This document shows, piece after piece, positions 48,323 through 62,300 of a stretch of 64,000 nt of DNA. A program made the translations under genes and the position numbers. Origin of the DNA: Branchiostoma floridae (Eukaryota > Chordata > Leptocardii > Amphioxiformes > Branchiostomatidae); NCBI RefSeq assembly GCF_000003815.2, contig NW_023365738.1, positions 62,001 through 126,000 on the forward strand, given 5' to 3'. The notes under the pieces are model-generated. The model ran no database searches and was not told the DNA's origin. It was given only the letters and a program-made list of their open reading frames with translations. The first letter of the stretch is position 1. Each line of letters begins with the position of its first letter.

Positions 48323-48657
48323 CAGGGCTCGAAATAATCTTTTTCTGCATACTTGCACTGGTGCAGGTAACATTGAAAATTACCTACACCAGACAAATTT
48401 TACCTGCACCGCCATGAATTTAGGAAGTATGGACCATACTAAAATTGTTCAGGACCATTGTTTTTTTAATACTTTATATGTGGTACCAGTCAATGTAACT
48501 AATAATAATCAACAAACACCTACATCATAGGACATTTATGTATCAAACCCAGTACATGGACCAGTGCAGGTTAGGTGCAGGTAGACACCAGAAATACCTG
48601 CACAGTCCCATTTTTACCTGCACTAACCTGCATATGCAGGTGGTATTTCGAGCCCTG
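48323..48657. mobile_element. MITE with CAGGGCTCGAAATA ends
   Basis: CAGGGCTCGAAATA at the left and TATTTCGAGCCCTG at the right are exact inverse complements bounding 335 bp. The interior has alternating GGTGCAGGTA and TACCTGCAC motifs. The P1 counterpart lacks it. No target duplication can be seen. Confidence 0.85.
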
Positions 48658-48821
48658 AATTCTTTACAGTGGGACCTAAGAGGACATCAACACATATATG
48701 ACATGTAACAAATTATATATTATACAAAGCAAATACACAACTTGGCAAATCCATACTCCGATCGCAAGGGGGACAAGCTGTCAATTTCATCATACGCTCA
48801 AACGTTGCAAAATTTGTAGCT

Positions 48822-48995
48822 GATTTCATTGTCAGAGCAAGAACGTTATATAACGTCCTTTGGCCAGAGGAAACTCATTCCTTTCGGTCGCTACGCAATA
48901 CCAAATTTGTAGTGACCGAATGGAATGAGCTTTCTCCGACAATGAAATTAGATACAAACATAGCAACATTTAAGCGTCTGATGAGATCGACACCA
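48822..48995 (+). pseudogene. Relic of a LINE reverse-transcriptase C-terminus in P3
   Basis: The translation includes THSFRSLRNTKFVV, TEWNELSPTM and NIATFKRLM. This is the usual end of a CR1/L2-type ORF2 (arginine-rich strand, WN.LP-like box, F+..L). A degraded copy sits at the same place in P1 (33235-33380). Confidence 0.6.
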
Positions 48996-50374
48996 CCTTG
49001 CGACCGGACCGGAATATGGATTATAAGTATGCATTTTGGGTTTGGCTTGGTCAAGTTCTGTGAATGTTCTCCATTCGGTCGCTGCGCAATACCAAATTTT
49101 CAATCTCCAGGGCGATTTTCCCGCGATAAGATAACTGCCGACCAAGTCTGTTAGTGACTCAAGGACACCGTCTTAGCGGAAAGTAACGATTTTGCAACGT
49201 GTGGACCTGCTTGCAGATATCAAAATTCGATCATCTTAACATAGTGTAGTGTTCCATGACCATGATAAACTTGTCATCTATACAAAACTCAAAAGCTATG
49301 TTGATTTCATAGAATAGGCATGTCTAGTTTTAAAGTGGAACCACTTTTAAGATTGCATATTCTTTCTATTACTAATAACAAATATTTTAACCTCTTCGGG
49401 TGTAATTGAGAATTTAGCATTGACTTCGTAATGGAGCAACAAGTAGAACAACAAGTATTTCAGCCCCTGGCTGCATGATTCTTGATTTTTAAAATAAACC
49501 ATTTGTTGTGTTACATACATAACGTTGTTCTTATGATAACACAAAAATCAATTTAGAATTTCCCATCTTCAGACCGCCTATGAAGAATAGTTTAAGACCA
49601 GTGATTGTTAACACCTGTTCATACACTTACCTTCTAGGCAACCTGCCCCTGGCTTGAACAGGATGTGAGGTCAGCCTTTGTTGAATCGACTGAGACAGAC
49701 CAACGACACTTAACCTTGCTCCAGAACTTTAAGTTGAGCTACTTAATGTTTCCAATGATAGAATTCTCAAAAACAACTTCCTTTCCAAGCCCCAGATAAT
49801 ATACTAGTGAAATCATATTGAACATCTTGACGAATTAAAATCACAACTTTCTTCTTAACTGCTCAGTTACAGATGTCCATCGGTTTATTGTTGATTTCAT
49901 ATTTGACTCGATATAACCCTATACGATTCCATATATCTAAAGATATTTGATTTGTATGACGGGTGGAGGATGGAGGGTGGCTTCAGAATCAATAAAACGT
50001 GTAGAACAACTCGAGTGTCTTGTGTCAGTGCATGACATCTTGCAAGTTTAAACTGATGTTCTGATGCATTTTTGTCTTCTTCTTTGTTCTGCAATACAGC
50101 CTTTGTTGTCACCAAATGTTACTGTACAACTGTGCCAGAATCAAGAACTTACTACACTGACTCCATATCTTTGCATAAAAGAACTTATGTTTATAAGAGA
50201 AAATATGTTTGTAATAGAAAAGATGTTTTTAAAATATGTACAAGCTCATTCACTTAGGACATCAAGCATAGGGGACATAACGTTCTTAGCCTGCTCTAAA
50301 ATTTCAACAAAGATTTTTAAAAGTCAAGGATTTGTGGTACAGCCTTTGTCTTTAATAAAAAAAAGTTTTTGGAG
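48996..50374. other. Intergenic region between P3 and INO80C
   Basis: AT-rich. It holds no recognisable P3 3' UTR exon and no transposon ends. A TTTATT at 49884-49889 is a minus-strand AATAAA that could end INO80C transcripts. P3 and INO80C converge here. Confidence 0.45.
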
Positions 50375-53300
50375 TTATGGCACAGGTGTATTTGCTCTTC
50401 TCAGAGCCAGGTATCCAGTCACAATATCTGATGGCAGCATTCTTATTCTGGAGAACTCATCTGTGTTGGCATATCTGATCTTGGTGTGAGGATCTGTGTA
50501 GGAGGCCTGCAGAGAATACATCAGATATAGTATCAGATATGTACAGTTATTCCAGCACTTGAGACTCGAGAAAATATATCAGTTTGTAAAGCTGTAAAAG
50601 TAGTATTGAGGCATGTTGCAATTACAGGTAATCATGATGATTTTAAAAAAGGTGTTTGCTTCTCAAAGCATGTTTTTGACAGTTTCCATGTTTGCCATGA
50701 TCCATGTGTCATATACAGGCACCTAACTCTTGTCTTACTGTAAATAACTCATGACAAAAACCTGAAATCTAAGGAATAATTTTTCCTGTATCTGTATAGC
50801 CAGTATAACTGCCCTTTGGCGTAACACACCAGCTTCTATGTCTGTGTCTATATAGCTGGTATAACCGCCCTTCGGCGTAACACACCAGCTTCAAAGGCAC
50901 GCATAATGGCAGCAGCCGTTTTCAATGTCAATGAACCATTTCTCATTTCTGATATTACACTGAACAACCCGTCACAACTATCTTTTGCATATCTATCTGC
51001 AAGTGTTCTTTAAAACTATCCAGAGAAGATGCCCCTACTGTGCTTAGTGATAACAAATTCCACTCTACGATAGTTCTGGGAAAATACGAATTTCTTAACA
51101 CATCAGTCCTAGGTTGGTAACTCTGGTAATTGAAGGTATGACTGTTTCTTGTTCTTTTTGCCTTGCCGCCAGCTTTCTTCCATGGACGGACGGACGGACC
51201 TTTTAACCCAGCCCTTCCAAAGCCCCTTCCAAAGGCCCTTCTTTCCTTGCCGAGTTTTATGGCTTAGTTAGACAATAGTACATTCCAGGCGAGTATTAAA
51301 ACGCTCTTCTAGACGCATGTTACTGTATGTGGTCCAGCGTAATAAATCTACGCTTTAACTCACCATGTTTATATAAATATATATCACAAATTACATCAGA
51401 AGGAACTTAGTTTGTTACAGCGCCTTTCCATGACCCAGACACAGACGAACTCATTGGTACTGTAACTCTACACATCTATCATACTTGCAAGATCCTGGTA
51501 CAAGGCCCAGCATGTTACCTCTGGGTAATGTACACCTTCGAAGAGTTGAAAAAGTCGATGGCATCAACATGTACGATCGCTGAAGTGGAATGTGAAGATA
51601 TCATGTGCAATGAATGTAACCGCCCTGGGCCCGAGGATGCCGGTGTTATCCAGTGTGACATGTGTCATAACTGGTTCCATTATGCGTGTACTGGCGTGCA
51701 TGAGTTCATACTACACGAGCTAATCAAAAATGTGGAAAGTGTGTTCATATGCAATCACTGCTCACTGGATAGTATTGCAGCTGACAGTGACACAGAGTCG
51801 CCCGAATCACGCCAAAATGTCGACCATGAGGAAACAATCCCAAAGATGACGGTTCGGTCACACGACCACGAGGAAACAACCCCAAAGATGACGGTTGGGT
51901 CACACACCAGTGCAGCGATCGATGGGAACAACAACGATAGACTTTCTATGCTCCAATGTAGTGTAGATAAGCTGGAGGCTATTCTGACAAACAGAATCGT
52001 TCACGAAAACGAGAAGTTTGACGCATTGTCTGCGCGCATTTCGCTGATTGACACCTTATCGTCGCGCATTTCTCACATGGAAGCTCTGTTGTCGAAAACA
52101 AAGGACACTCCCGCCGAGAAAATGGCAAAAACTAGCGACAGTGAAACACTAAAAAGACGCGTCAATGCACTAGAAGCAGAGAACAAAAACCTACGAAACA
52201 GAATAATGCTCTTGGAACAGAAAATCACAAAAAGCGGGGACCGCACCGTGAGTCAGGCGGACACCTCTCCAAAAACAGCTCCCTCAACAAGACAACATGA
52301 GTCATCAAACAACACCGCTGCAGCCGTGCTCACCATCCCCACTAGAAACAGATTCGAGGTTTTATCGGACGATACAACAGGTACAGAACAGATCGCAAGT
52401 GCGTTAAAAGCTATCCGCGGCAGCAGTCGGTCACAGTCCGGCACAGCTGATGACAACAAACTACAAGCAGAACGCAAGACAAAGGACCAATCATCCCACT
52501 CAACACGTAACAATGACCAGCCGCAGACACGGCCAGCGCCAAGGCGCTCAGGTGATAACAGCCTAGCAGAAATAGTCATCATTGGGGACTCAAACACAAA
52601 AGGCATTATCCCCAGCGTGCTCTACCCAGGTAAACAAACAGACAAACACTCAGCGATGACAGTTCCTCAAGCCATAGAACTGATCACAACAACGGTGTAC
52701 TCGGATCCCAAGTGCATTGTCTACCACGTGGGGACAAATGACGTAAGAGAGGAAAGGGCGGCAAACGGTGTAACGGAGAACCTGAGACAGCTGGTAGCGA
52801 CAACACACTCAAAATACCCCAACGCGACCATAGTTATGTCTGCCATACCGCCGAGAAACGACAAACATCTGATGGAAGTCATACGAGACGTGAACACTTT
52901 CTTGGATATTCTCAACCAAGAAACCTCCTATATCAGCCTGGCAGACAACAGCTATCTAGGGGAAAATGGTTCCATCAAGGCAACTCTGTACAAACAAGAT
53001 GGGTACCACCTCAACAGAGACGGCCTTAAAGTGCTGGCAGCTAGCTGGAAGGCTGCCATTCATCCGACTGTAGGAATGGGTCCCTACAATAGAGGGAAAA
53101 AAAGGACCAGTGCTCCAACACAGTTGGCAGACCGACAGACCCGCTCAGAAGCAAGTCTCACGCAGACGTCAGAGCAAACCAGGCAACGCACATCTCAAGG
53201 ATGGCGTCTATCAAACCCAAACTCTGACTGGAAGCCGAACCCAGACTGGCGTCCGCACGACTTGCCGAATCCAGGCTGCCGCCCGTCCGAGCGACAGAAC

Positions 53301-56300
53301 CCTGACTGGCGCACGTACAAGCGACCTGACTCAGACTGGCGTGCATACGACCGACAGAACTCAGACTGGCCTACACACCACCACGACAGACAGAACCCAG
53401 ACTATCGTCCACGCGACCGACAGAACTCAGACTGGCGTACACACCACCACAACCGACCGAACGCAGACTATCGTCCACGCGACGGACAGAACCCAGACTG
53501 GCATCCACCGCTCAACACACCACTCCACGGAATCCACGGTTATGGCGACCCATACCTGGACTGGTTGGCAGGAGAGATGAACGGGCCGAGAACGTGGTTT
53601 CAACCCCAGCGACACGAAGATCACCCAGCCTGGCGTCGCAGCTACAGAGGGTTCTAACCTCCAGCGCCGTATCCTTACATTATTCACGATATTTGGATAG
53701 CATACAGAACGATAGAAATGTTGTGATACTTAAAAGAATAATACATAAACGGAGTCTACAACTTCGCTGGATATTAAGTTAAGTTACGTTAAGTATATGA
53801 GACCTTGGGTGGTATTAGACAAATGCAACAACAAGATATAGTAGAAACTTTACAAGTGTAGATGACTAAGAATGCTCCTCAGTAAGGTAGGCTTATTTAT
53901 CGTAAAAGCAGGGAAAAAGTCAGTACTCTGGTTTTGCAAAACTATGCCTTACAGTTCATTGAATATAGGCTTTTGGAATGTACATGGATTGGGTAAGAAA
54001 CTTGAAGAAGATAGTTTTAGAAGTAGATTAGAAAAACTGGATCTCTTTGCTCTTATTGAAACCTGGAGTAATGAATCATCAGAAGTAGACTTTCAAAATT
54101 TTCATCATCTCTCATCATTTAGACAAAAACATCAGAAAGCTAAAAGAAATTCAGGAGGAATCATATTTTATTTTAGAAAAGAAATTGAAAAACACATCAA
54201 AAGAGAACGGGGTACTTCTGAATGTAATGATTTACTCTGGGTTCGTGTATCAAAAGACCTCTTAGGTACACCCAAAGATGTTTTTCTCTGTAGTGTATAT
54301 ATAAGTCCTGTTTATTCGGCCGTTCATAAAAGAGCCGACGATTCGATTTTTGATGTCTTAGAGCAGGACATAGAGCTGTTTTCCTCGAAAGGTTATGTGA
54401 TTCTTGGGGGAGACTTCAACAGCCGGTTAGGTTCTCTGCAAGACTTTAATGAAGATGACCCCTTAGATTTAGACCTTGAACCTGAAATGCTCACTAATAT
54501 AGACATCCCTAGAAACTTTTCCGATAGAAATCCTGCAAACGGTTTTGGCAAAAGCTTGACAAATTTATGCACCCAGTCTGACTTACGCATACTGAATGGG
54601 AGGATACTGGGGGATTTGAGTGGCAAATACACCTGCTACCAGCCCAATGGCTGTAGCACGGTCGACTATGTAATCGCCAGCAGTACACTATTTCATAACA
54701 TCAGTATGTTCAAAGTACACCCATTAACAGACTTTTCAGATCATTGTATGGTCTCATTAAATATTAGGTCAGCATCACGTTCATTTGAACATGTAAAAGT
54801 AGCAAAATCAAATTCACGTCTTTTCCCAGAGAGATTTGTTTGGGGTCCAGACTCTACCCAAAAATTTATAGATGCATTAAACTGCCCGATAATCACTCAG
54901 AAATTAAAAGACTTCTCGTCTTTTAGTCTTAATAGTGCAACAACAAAAGCAGACTTAGACCAAAAAGTAAAAGAGTTTCAAGAAATATTAGTGACAGCGG
55001 GCAGAATGTCTTTGCAAGTAAAACATAAGAAGAAATCGAAACAATCTAAAAGAAACAAACGGTGGTTTGACAAATCCTGCTTTGAGGCGAGAAACGAGCT
55101 ACGAAATTTAAGATATCTACTTGTGCGCAACCCAAAAAACCCGTTCATAAGAGGCAGTTACTTCAGGAAAAAGAAAGAATTTAACAAACTTATTCGAAAA
55201 CGTAAAAGGGAACATGAAAACTATCTTTTAACACAACTACAAAATCTGCAGGACAAAAACCCAACAGCGTTCTGGAACCTACTAAAAAAACTAAAGAATG
55301 AAAAATCAACAGATCAAGAAGTCATACCAACAGATACATGGGTAGAGCACTTTAAATCCATTCACAGCAGGTCTAGATTAGAGAAACAGGTATTTGACTA
55401 CAATTTCGAGAAAGAAATATTAAACAAATTAAAGGTTTTACAAAAAGATAACACAAGTCAAGGACCCCTAGACTATTGCGTCACAGAATCTGAAATTTGC
55501 ACTGCGATTCAAGCACTCAAAACCAAAAAGGCTAGCGGGGAAGATATGATAGTTAATGAGATGTTAAAAGGGGGAAAAATACTTTTACTGAGACCCCTCG
55601 CAAAGCTATTTAATAGCGTACTAGAAACAGGAACCTTCCCACAATACTGGTCGAGAAGCTATATTGTCCCAATACACAAGTCGGGAAGAAAAGATGATCC
55701 AAACAATTATCGGGGTATTGCCATCTCAAGCTGTCTCGGAAAATTATTCAGCTCGATCCTTAACAAAAGATTGTCAACTTTTATGGAAGAAAACGAAATA
55801 TTAAAACCTAACCAAACAGGATTCAGAAAAAAATACAGAACAGCAGATAATATATTTATATTGAAAACCCTAATCTCTAAATACACACAGTCCGGTAAAC
55901 GACTCTTTGCTTGTTTTGTTGATCTATCGAAGGCTTTCGATTCCGTTTGGCATCATGGTCTTCTATTCAAACTTCTCTCAAAAGGCATTTCTGGCAAATT
56001 CTTCGATATCATGAATAGTTTATACAATCAATCAGAAGCTTGTGTAAAGACCAAGATAGGCTTGAGTGAAACTTTCCCCATAGAAATCGGCGTGAGACAG
56101 GGCTGTGTATTAAGCCCCTCGTTATTTAATCTGTACATTAGCGATTTAGTAAACGATCTCAATACAGGAGACCTGGATGCTCCTATTCTCCATTCATCTC
56201 AAGTATCGAGTTTATTTTATGCCGATGACGTTGTTATCTTATCATCAAGTCAACGTGGCCTACAGAATGCAATCAATATTCTCGGTCTCTACTGCAGCAA

Positions 56301-59300
56301 GTGGAAACTAACAGTAAACCTCAAGAAAACAAAAATTATCATTTTTAATAGAAAAGGAGAAATATTGTCAAACTTTAAATTCTATTTATTAGACAAAGAC
56401 CTAGATGTAGTCTCCTCATATTGTTATCTAGGCGTGGTATTCACAGCGGGATGTAACTTCAGCACAGCCATGAAAACCCTCCAAAAGAAGGCGCTAAGAG
56501 CGATGTTTAGCATTAGAACAACTCTGGGCGAAAATAATCCCTCAGTATCACTGCAATGTAAGTTATTTGATGCATGTATTGTACCTATATTGTTGTATGG
56601 TGCAGAAGTGTGGGGCAATGCTGGTTTAAATGATAATTCCCCACTAGAGCAAGCACATTTGAAATTCTGTAAAGCTATCATTGGAGTAAGAAGAAATGCT
56701 AGTAACCTCGCCACAAGAGCGGAACTTGGCAGGTTTCCTTTGCGGATCGAGGCTTGCAGCAGGCTCTACTCTTATTATAGCAGGTTAACTAGAGAAGTAC
56801 CAACAAATAGTTTACAATATCAAGCACTCCTTGTACAACAAGATCTACACCGACGTAAGGTACCATGTTGGCTTTCAAATGTAAGTAAGATTCTCGAGGA
56901 GTCTGGTTATGGGTACCTACTGTTGAACCAAGACTATAATATACCATCAGCTCAGTCGCAAGTGAAACAAAGATTGAAAGACATATTTCTACAGACTTTC
57001 TATTCCGAACTCAACTCTAATGGAAAAAAGGAAAATCAAGGAAACAAACTAAGAACGTACAGGAAGTTCAAAGACACCTACGAAAGAGAACAGTACCTAA
57101 ATATACATAATTTCAGCCATCGCCGAGCCATGGCTAAATTAAGAATTAGTGATCACCCTTTACAAATAGAAGTAGGAAGATACAACCGGACTCCTCCGAG
57201 TGATAGAATCTGTACACTTTGTAACGCCAAAGATATTGAAAATGAAGTTCATTTTGTATTGGAATGTGAGTTATATAGTGATATACGTAATTCTTTTATT
57301 AATTCCCTGAATTTTGATACACGAGCTAAACAGTTAGTAAAAGATGAGCTTTTTGTATACATAATGAAATCATCTGACAACATTGTACTGCAAAAACTCT
57401 GTGAATTCATATACACTTGTTTCAAGAAGAGAAAAGCGACATGTAAATTGTAGAATAGTATAGCATTACATATTTGACTATTTTGTAAACGATAGATGTA
57501 CTTATAGTGTAGCATAGCCTTAGTTGTTCTGTCTCTCCCACTGCCACTGTAAAGATTCTTTACAGCAAAGTTTTATGTAACTACTGCATTTAGCCCATAT
57601 GGGCAAGGTCATGCAAATAAAGATCATTGTCAATAAAAAATAACACTACACGAAAAAGCGAATATCTGGGTCGAATACTCCTGCATATAAACCCAGATAT
57701 TCAAAATATGTGGCCGATAACGGGTATATGCCGTCCGCACACTTGGTATAGACGGACCTGCATATGACCCGGAGATTCACAACTATTAGTGTGCGGGACA
57801 TATGGAGGCCGATAATGCCTGCATATGTGCCTGGCCATCCCGGTGCATGTCCCGCCCATGTCCGCTCATCCGACCCAAATTTCCTGCATATGCCTGCCTA
57901 TTCGGGACATGCACCCTTGTTAGCACCTAATTATCACCTAATTATCTCACCCAGGCCTCGACTAGAGCACCCTTTGTCATTGAAAGCAGCTTTGTTTTAC
58001 TACCCTGCCCTACCTAGGATCCCCCCTCCCTGTAGTGTGTTTATTTTGCTTTTATTCTTTCTGAATGGTGAATGAATTTTCTTTATTTTTTCAAAGTATT
58101 TCTGGACAGTAGACTGTCCTGACGATTTCCTCCATATGTGCTGGGAATGATGCTCCTTTTACGTCTTGTGAAGTTCTGCATTCCCGCTATCATACATTCT
58201 GTTGTCCACCCGTCTTCTGCACAGACTTTTGTTAGTCAGGAGCACAGCTGCGGCAAAATTTCTAAACGTGAACGTGAAGATTTGTGGTAACCATTGATCC
58301 ATCGCGACACGGGTGGGCAGCCTCCACTGTCCACGGGGCCGAAGCAGAAATCACCCGAGCCAACCACGGCCTCCGGCAGCAACTTTTAAGCCAGCCCTAC
58401 ATGGCGACGTGTGACGTAGTCTCAAACCGTCCGCAAAATCACAACCGAGCATGTCAGTCGTACCCCACCGTACTCTACAGCGCCTGCCCGCACGTAAGGC
58501 TGGATACTAGCTATAAAATTACAGTTGTTTAAAACTCCAAGCAGAATCCAATCCTTCCAGCGTAGGCAGTTCAAATTCCACGCGGCAAGATGTTGTTTAG
58601 TCTCGAGGTCGTATCATTCTAAATCCCTCAGTGTTCACTGATGTTGTCTGCCGTGCATGCAGATATCCAGCTATCGGGATTCGTTGCGTAAAAGCGCAAC
58701 CTCACAGAAAGAAGTCTAGCTCTGAAATGCCAACTGTAAAATTTGAAAATGTTGACATGTACGTTGATTGGTCCTTATTTTCAAACACCTACATGCTGTG
58801 TGAAATACAATTGGCTAGTTCTGATGAGTATTTGCATACAGACAGACACAATAGGTCGGGAGGTCCACTGTAGCTAAATTCAGCTTTTGTCACCTGGCCA
58901 GTTCACAGTCAAACAATACCCACAAGGAACTAGGTGAAAATGTGTTACTGTAATTGTTAATGATTTCATACATCAGTCTGGTAACAAACATATTTTTGTT
59001 GCAACAAGCATTATCCACAAGGATAAAAACGAATGAAGGCTTCCAATGCGAGCGTGGGTATATCATATACGCCATGTTTTCTTTTGTTTCAAAAGCACAA
59101 CATTGGTCTTTAGACTGAAGCGGCCGTTTCATTGATAAGCTTAGGGCGTAAAATGACTACCCCACCATAGAATGGTGGAGAATGTTATCATCAAACGTGT
59201 TAGATTTTACTTAGAATGTCCATTTCGTGTAGTTCAATCTAGGCAACAAACTTCCGCAGCAAAAAAAAAAAAACGAATATTAAAATTGAGCGTGGGTAAG

Positions 59301-62300
59301 CCATGTTTTCTTTTGTGTCAAAAGTTAAAAAAAAGGTAAAATTAGTTGATTAGCTAAAAACGTAAAACCGACGCTTAAGAATATAATAATACCAAACGCT
59401 GGTATACGATGCCCTCAAAGTTATTTTTAGTGTTCGTTCTAGATAACAATTCATTGGAAAACGATGATATGCGCCATTCGTGCGTAGGCCTTTCTTTGTT
59501 CTTGTAAAACAATGCATTCGTTTATATCAGGCGTTTGTGAGTTTTGTTGACTGAAAATGCCAGACAAGTCAATAAACATCCGCTTGGAGAGTACTTTTAT
59601 GTAAAGCGGATGTATCATTACGTCTATCAATTCACACACAAGATGGTCTCTTGTTTGGCATTACTCAAGACACGAGACGTGAGCAGGGGCCGCATATCCC
59701 CATACATGTCTAATTACCGGATGTGCAGGCATAAGCGGTAATATGCAGGACCCGCGCTTGTCATAACAGGATATGACTGCACATGCCCCGGATACACCAG
59801 GTTTCACGGGACATATGCAACCCCAAAAACGACCGGATATTCAAGTTTTCGTGTAGTGTAATGCATATTCATTGTGGGTCAAAAAGTTTTACAAAACCTG
59901 TTTAATGTGCCAATAATTCATCTGACATAAATTATGATAATGAGGGGGGGAGGGGGGCGACATGTGGAACTCGGGATTTTTAAGCGTAGAATCTAGTCTA
60001 TCTTACCAAAATAACATAAAATACGCGGCAAGGCACAGCTTTTTTAAAAAGATTTCTTGTTTGACCTGGTATTAGATACTTATCAGTTGGTACGTCCACC
60101 AGTTTATTGGTCATTTTGTACATCATGCAATGTTGTACATCATGCAAAGTTTTGATGGTGCAAAGCTCAATAACAGAATAAGGGGGTAAATTTGATGCAA
60201 TCCTGTGTGAAAATTGGTGGATAAAATCAAAATCACCCGGTCTGTAACTAGACGAATACAATAATTGTACATGTTGCATTGACCAGCTACATCTATTGAT
60301 ATAAGTTAATTGAGGGTTTAATCAATACTCACTGGCAGGCCTGATAAATCTGAGTACTTTTTTGCTGGTTTGAAGGAAGGAGGTCCATCCAAACTGCTGT
60401 CTGCAAAGTGTAAAACAAAACAAGAGAACAGAAAAAAATAATGTACAATTCCCAATCATTGTTTAGGGTAAAATCTAGCCCCATAACCTTTTTGAGGCCA
60501 TAGGAGCAGTAGATTGGTAATGTAATCCACTGTGTCTAGGGCATGGTATTGGAAGGTGGAGCCCATCTCTCTCCTTCTGACAGGTGAAAGGAGTCTGAAC
60601 CGAACACACAAAGAATACAACAATTATATATATATACATGCATAAAGAACAGAATGAGAAGGTTAAATACAAAGGGTAAGTTAATCTTCACTGGAAAAAG
60701 GTACCAAAGGCTTCAGTCTTACATGTAGGGTCCTCTGGTTTCCATGGTAAAGTCCTCTCCATAGCGAGGATCTGTTTCAGATTCTTCCACGTCTTCGTCT
60801 TCTTTCCAGCTGACACGCCACCCTTCCCAGAATGCTAAGGGGAAAAAAGGGACACAAAATATCTACAAGTGGCCTATCAACAACTCAGTCACCTGCTCTA
60901 GTGACCATCTCTAAATAGGGACCAGCTGGTGGTGTAAAACTATTTTGTGCAAAGAAGAACATAGCACCCATGGTCTCTGTTCAGTATTGTTTTTTATGCA
61001 TGCCTTATGTTCAGGACAGCCACACCAAAAGCATTTTACAAGAACCTTTCACACAGGAGAAGGGGTCCTTCCTGACATGAGTAGATCAATCCTTACACTC
61101 TAGTCTCATGGTTGACATCTTAAGAAGGTGATACTCACTTGTTATGTCAATCATTCCACAAACTAAATAAATAGTGTTGAATACATAACCTTTCATGTTG
61201 ATAGCACACATGATCATGACTAACGTTTTATGATACAAAATCCTGACACCACTCACCACAAAATTCTGGTCTTTGAAAACAAATTGCTTCACAGGTGTAG
61301 CTTCGGGTGCTGCTGTAGCTGCAGCTGGGTTCTGAATAACTGTAGCTGCCTCGGGTGCTTCAGGTGCAGATGCAGCAGCTGCTGACGGCTGCGGGGTGAC
61401 AAGAAGATGGAACCATTAAAAATACAGTACATGCATTCAAGTATGTTAATATTTTTAACCTCCTTGATGCATGTGGTAGGTGCAGTTGGAGAGACAGCTG
61501 GATTTTTTTAGATATTTTCCAGGTAGCACGGATGCTTCAGGTGCTAAGTGCAATTAAAGCTAGAACCAGTCAATCGGACTACTGCGGAGTGTCGAATTTC
61601 TAGATTTCTTCGCAAATAAGCCCTTTCACAGAAGTCAGGACGTCAGGGTAAGGCCCACAAAAAGTAAACAAAACCCGTCAGGGCGTTGTTATGCAAATCA
61701 AATAAAATAAGACAAGGACTGCTTACTTTTTGCAAATACCACCTACAATTGCTGTCGCCGCAAATGCGGTCTGATTTCTGTGAAAGGGCTTATTTTAGCG
61801 GCAAATAATTATGGTCTCATAACACAGTATTTATCCGCGACCCCCGTCCCCAAAAGTAGTTCGGGTTAAAATAGTGCATCGCGGTACTTGCAAAGGCCGT
61901 ATTTATTCTTCCGTGCACGACAGCGAGGTGGAATCTGTGGTGAATAGTAGAGGAATACATCGGTGTTCATACTGTATAAGTTGGATTACGTCGCTTTTTC
62001 GGCCGGCGGGAATTTGCGCCTTGATATGTTACCGGCACTTCCTGTTCGCCGCCTGCAGTTCCATGACCTCCGCTGGGGGTCAAATCAAAGTGTCTGTTAT
62101 GGAAAAACGAGCCGGCAAATCTATGCTCATCTTCAGATATTTTGTAGCTTGTACCCTCAACTTCAACATACTAAATTCTTGTGAATAGTATCTGCACCCT
62201 ACTATAGGTTTTGAGTCGTCGAACCACCTCACTTTGGGGTCCTTAACCATGTAAATCCCCATACCTGAAAAACTGTGTTCTGAGACCTTCATCCACAGCG

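Larger units (their letters stand above)
50785..57640 (+). mobile_element. LINE (CR1-group) with two intact ORFs in the last INO80C intron
   Basis: Order: 5' UTR with two 56-bp tandem monomers, ORF1 (51528-53657), a 214-bp spacer, ORF2 (53872-57453) and a 3' UTR with two small perfect palindromes (57547-57565, 57593-57604) ending AATAAAGATCATTGTCAATA. ORF1 with a PHD finger and an esterase is an established CR1-group feature. Both ORFs lack stops or frameshifts, so the copy is young. The 5' boundary is estimated. The 3' boundary is set by the abutting transposon. It is transcribed antisense to INO80C. Confidence 0.85.

Noticed and set aside
53110-53580. 156-codon frame overlapping LINE ORF1
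   Set aside because: Alternate-frame shadow of the tandem-repeat region.
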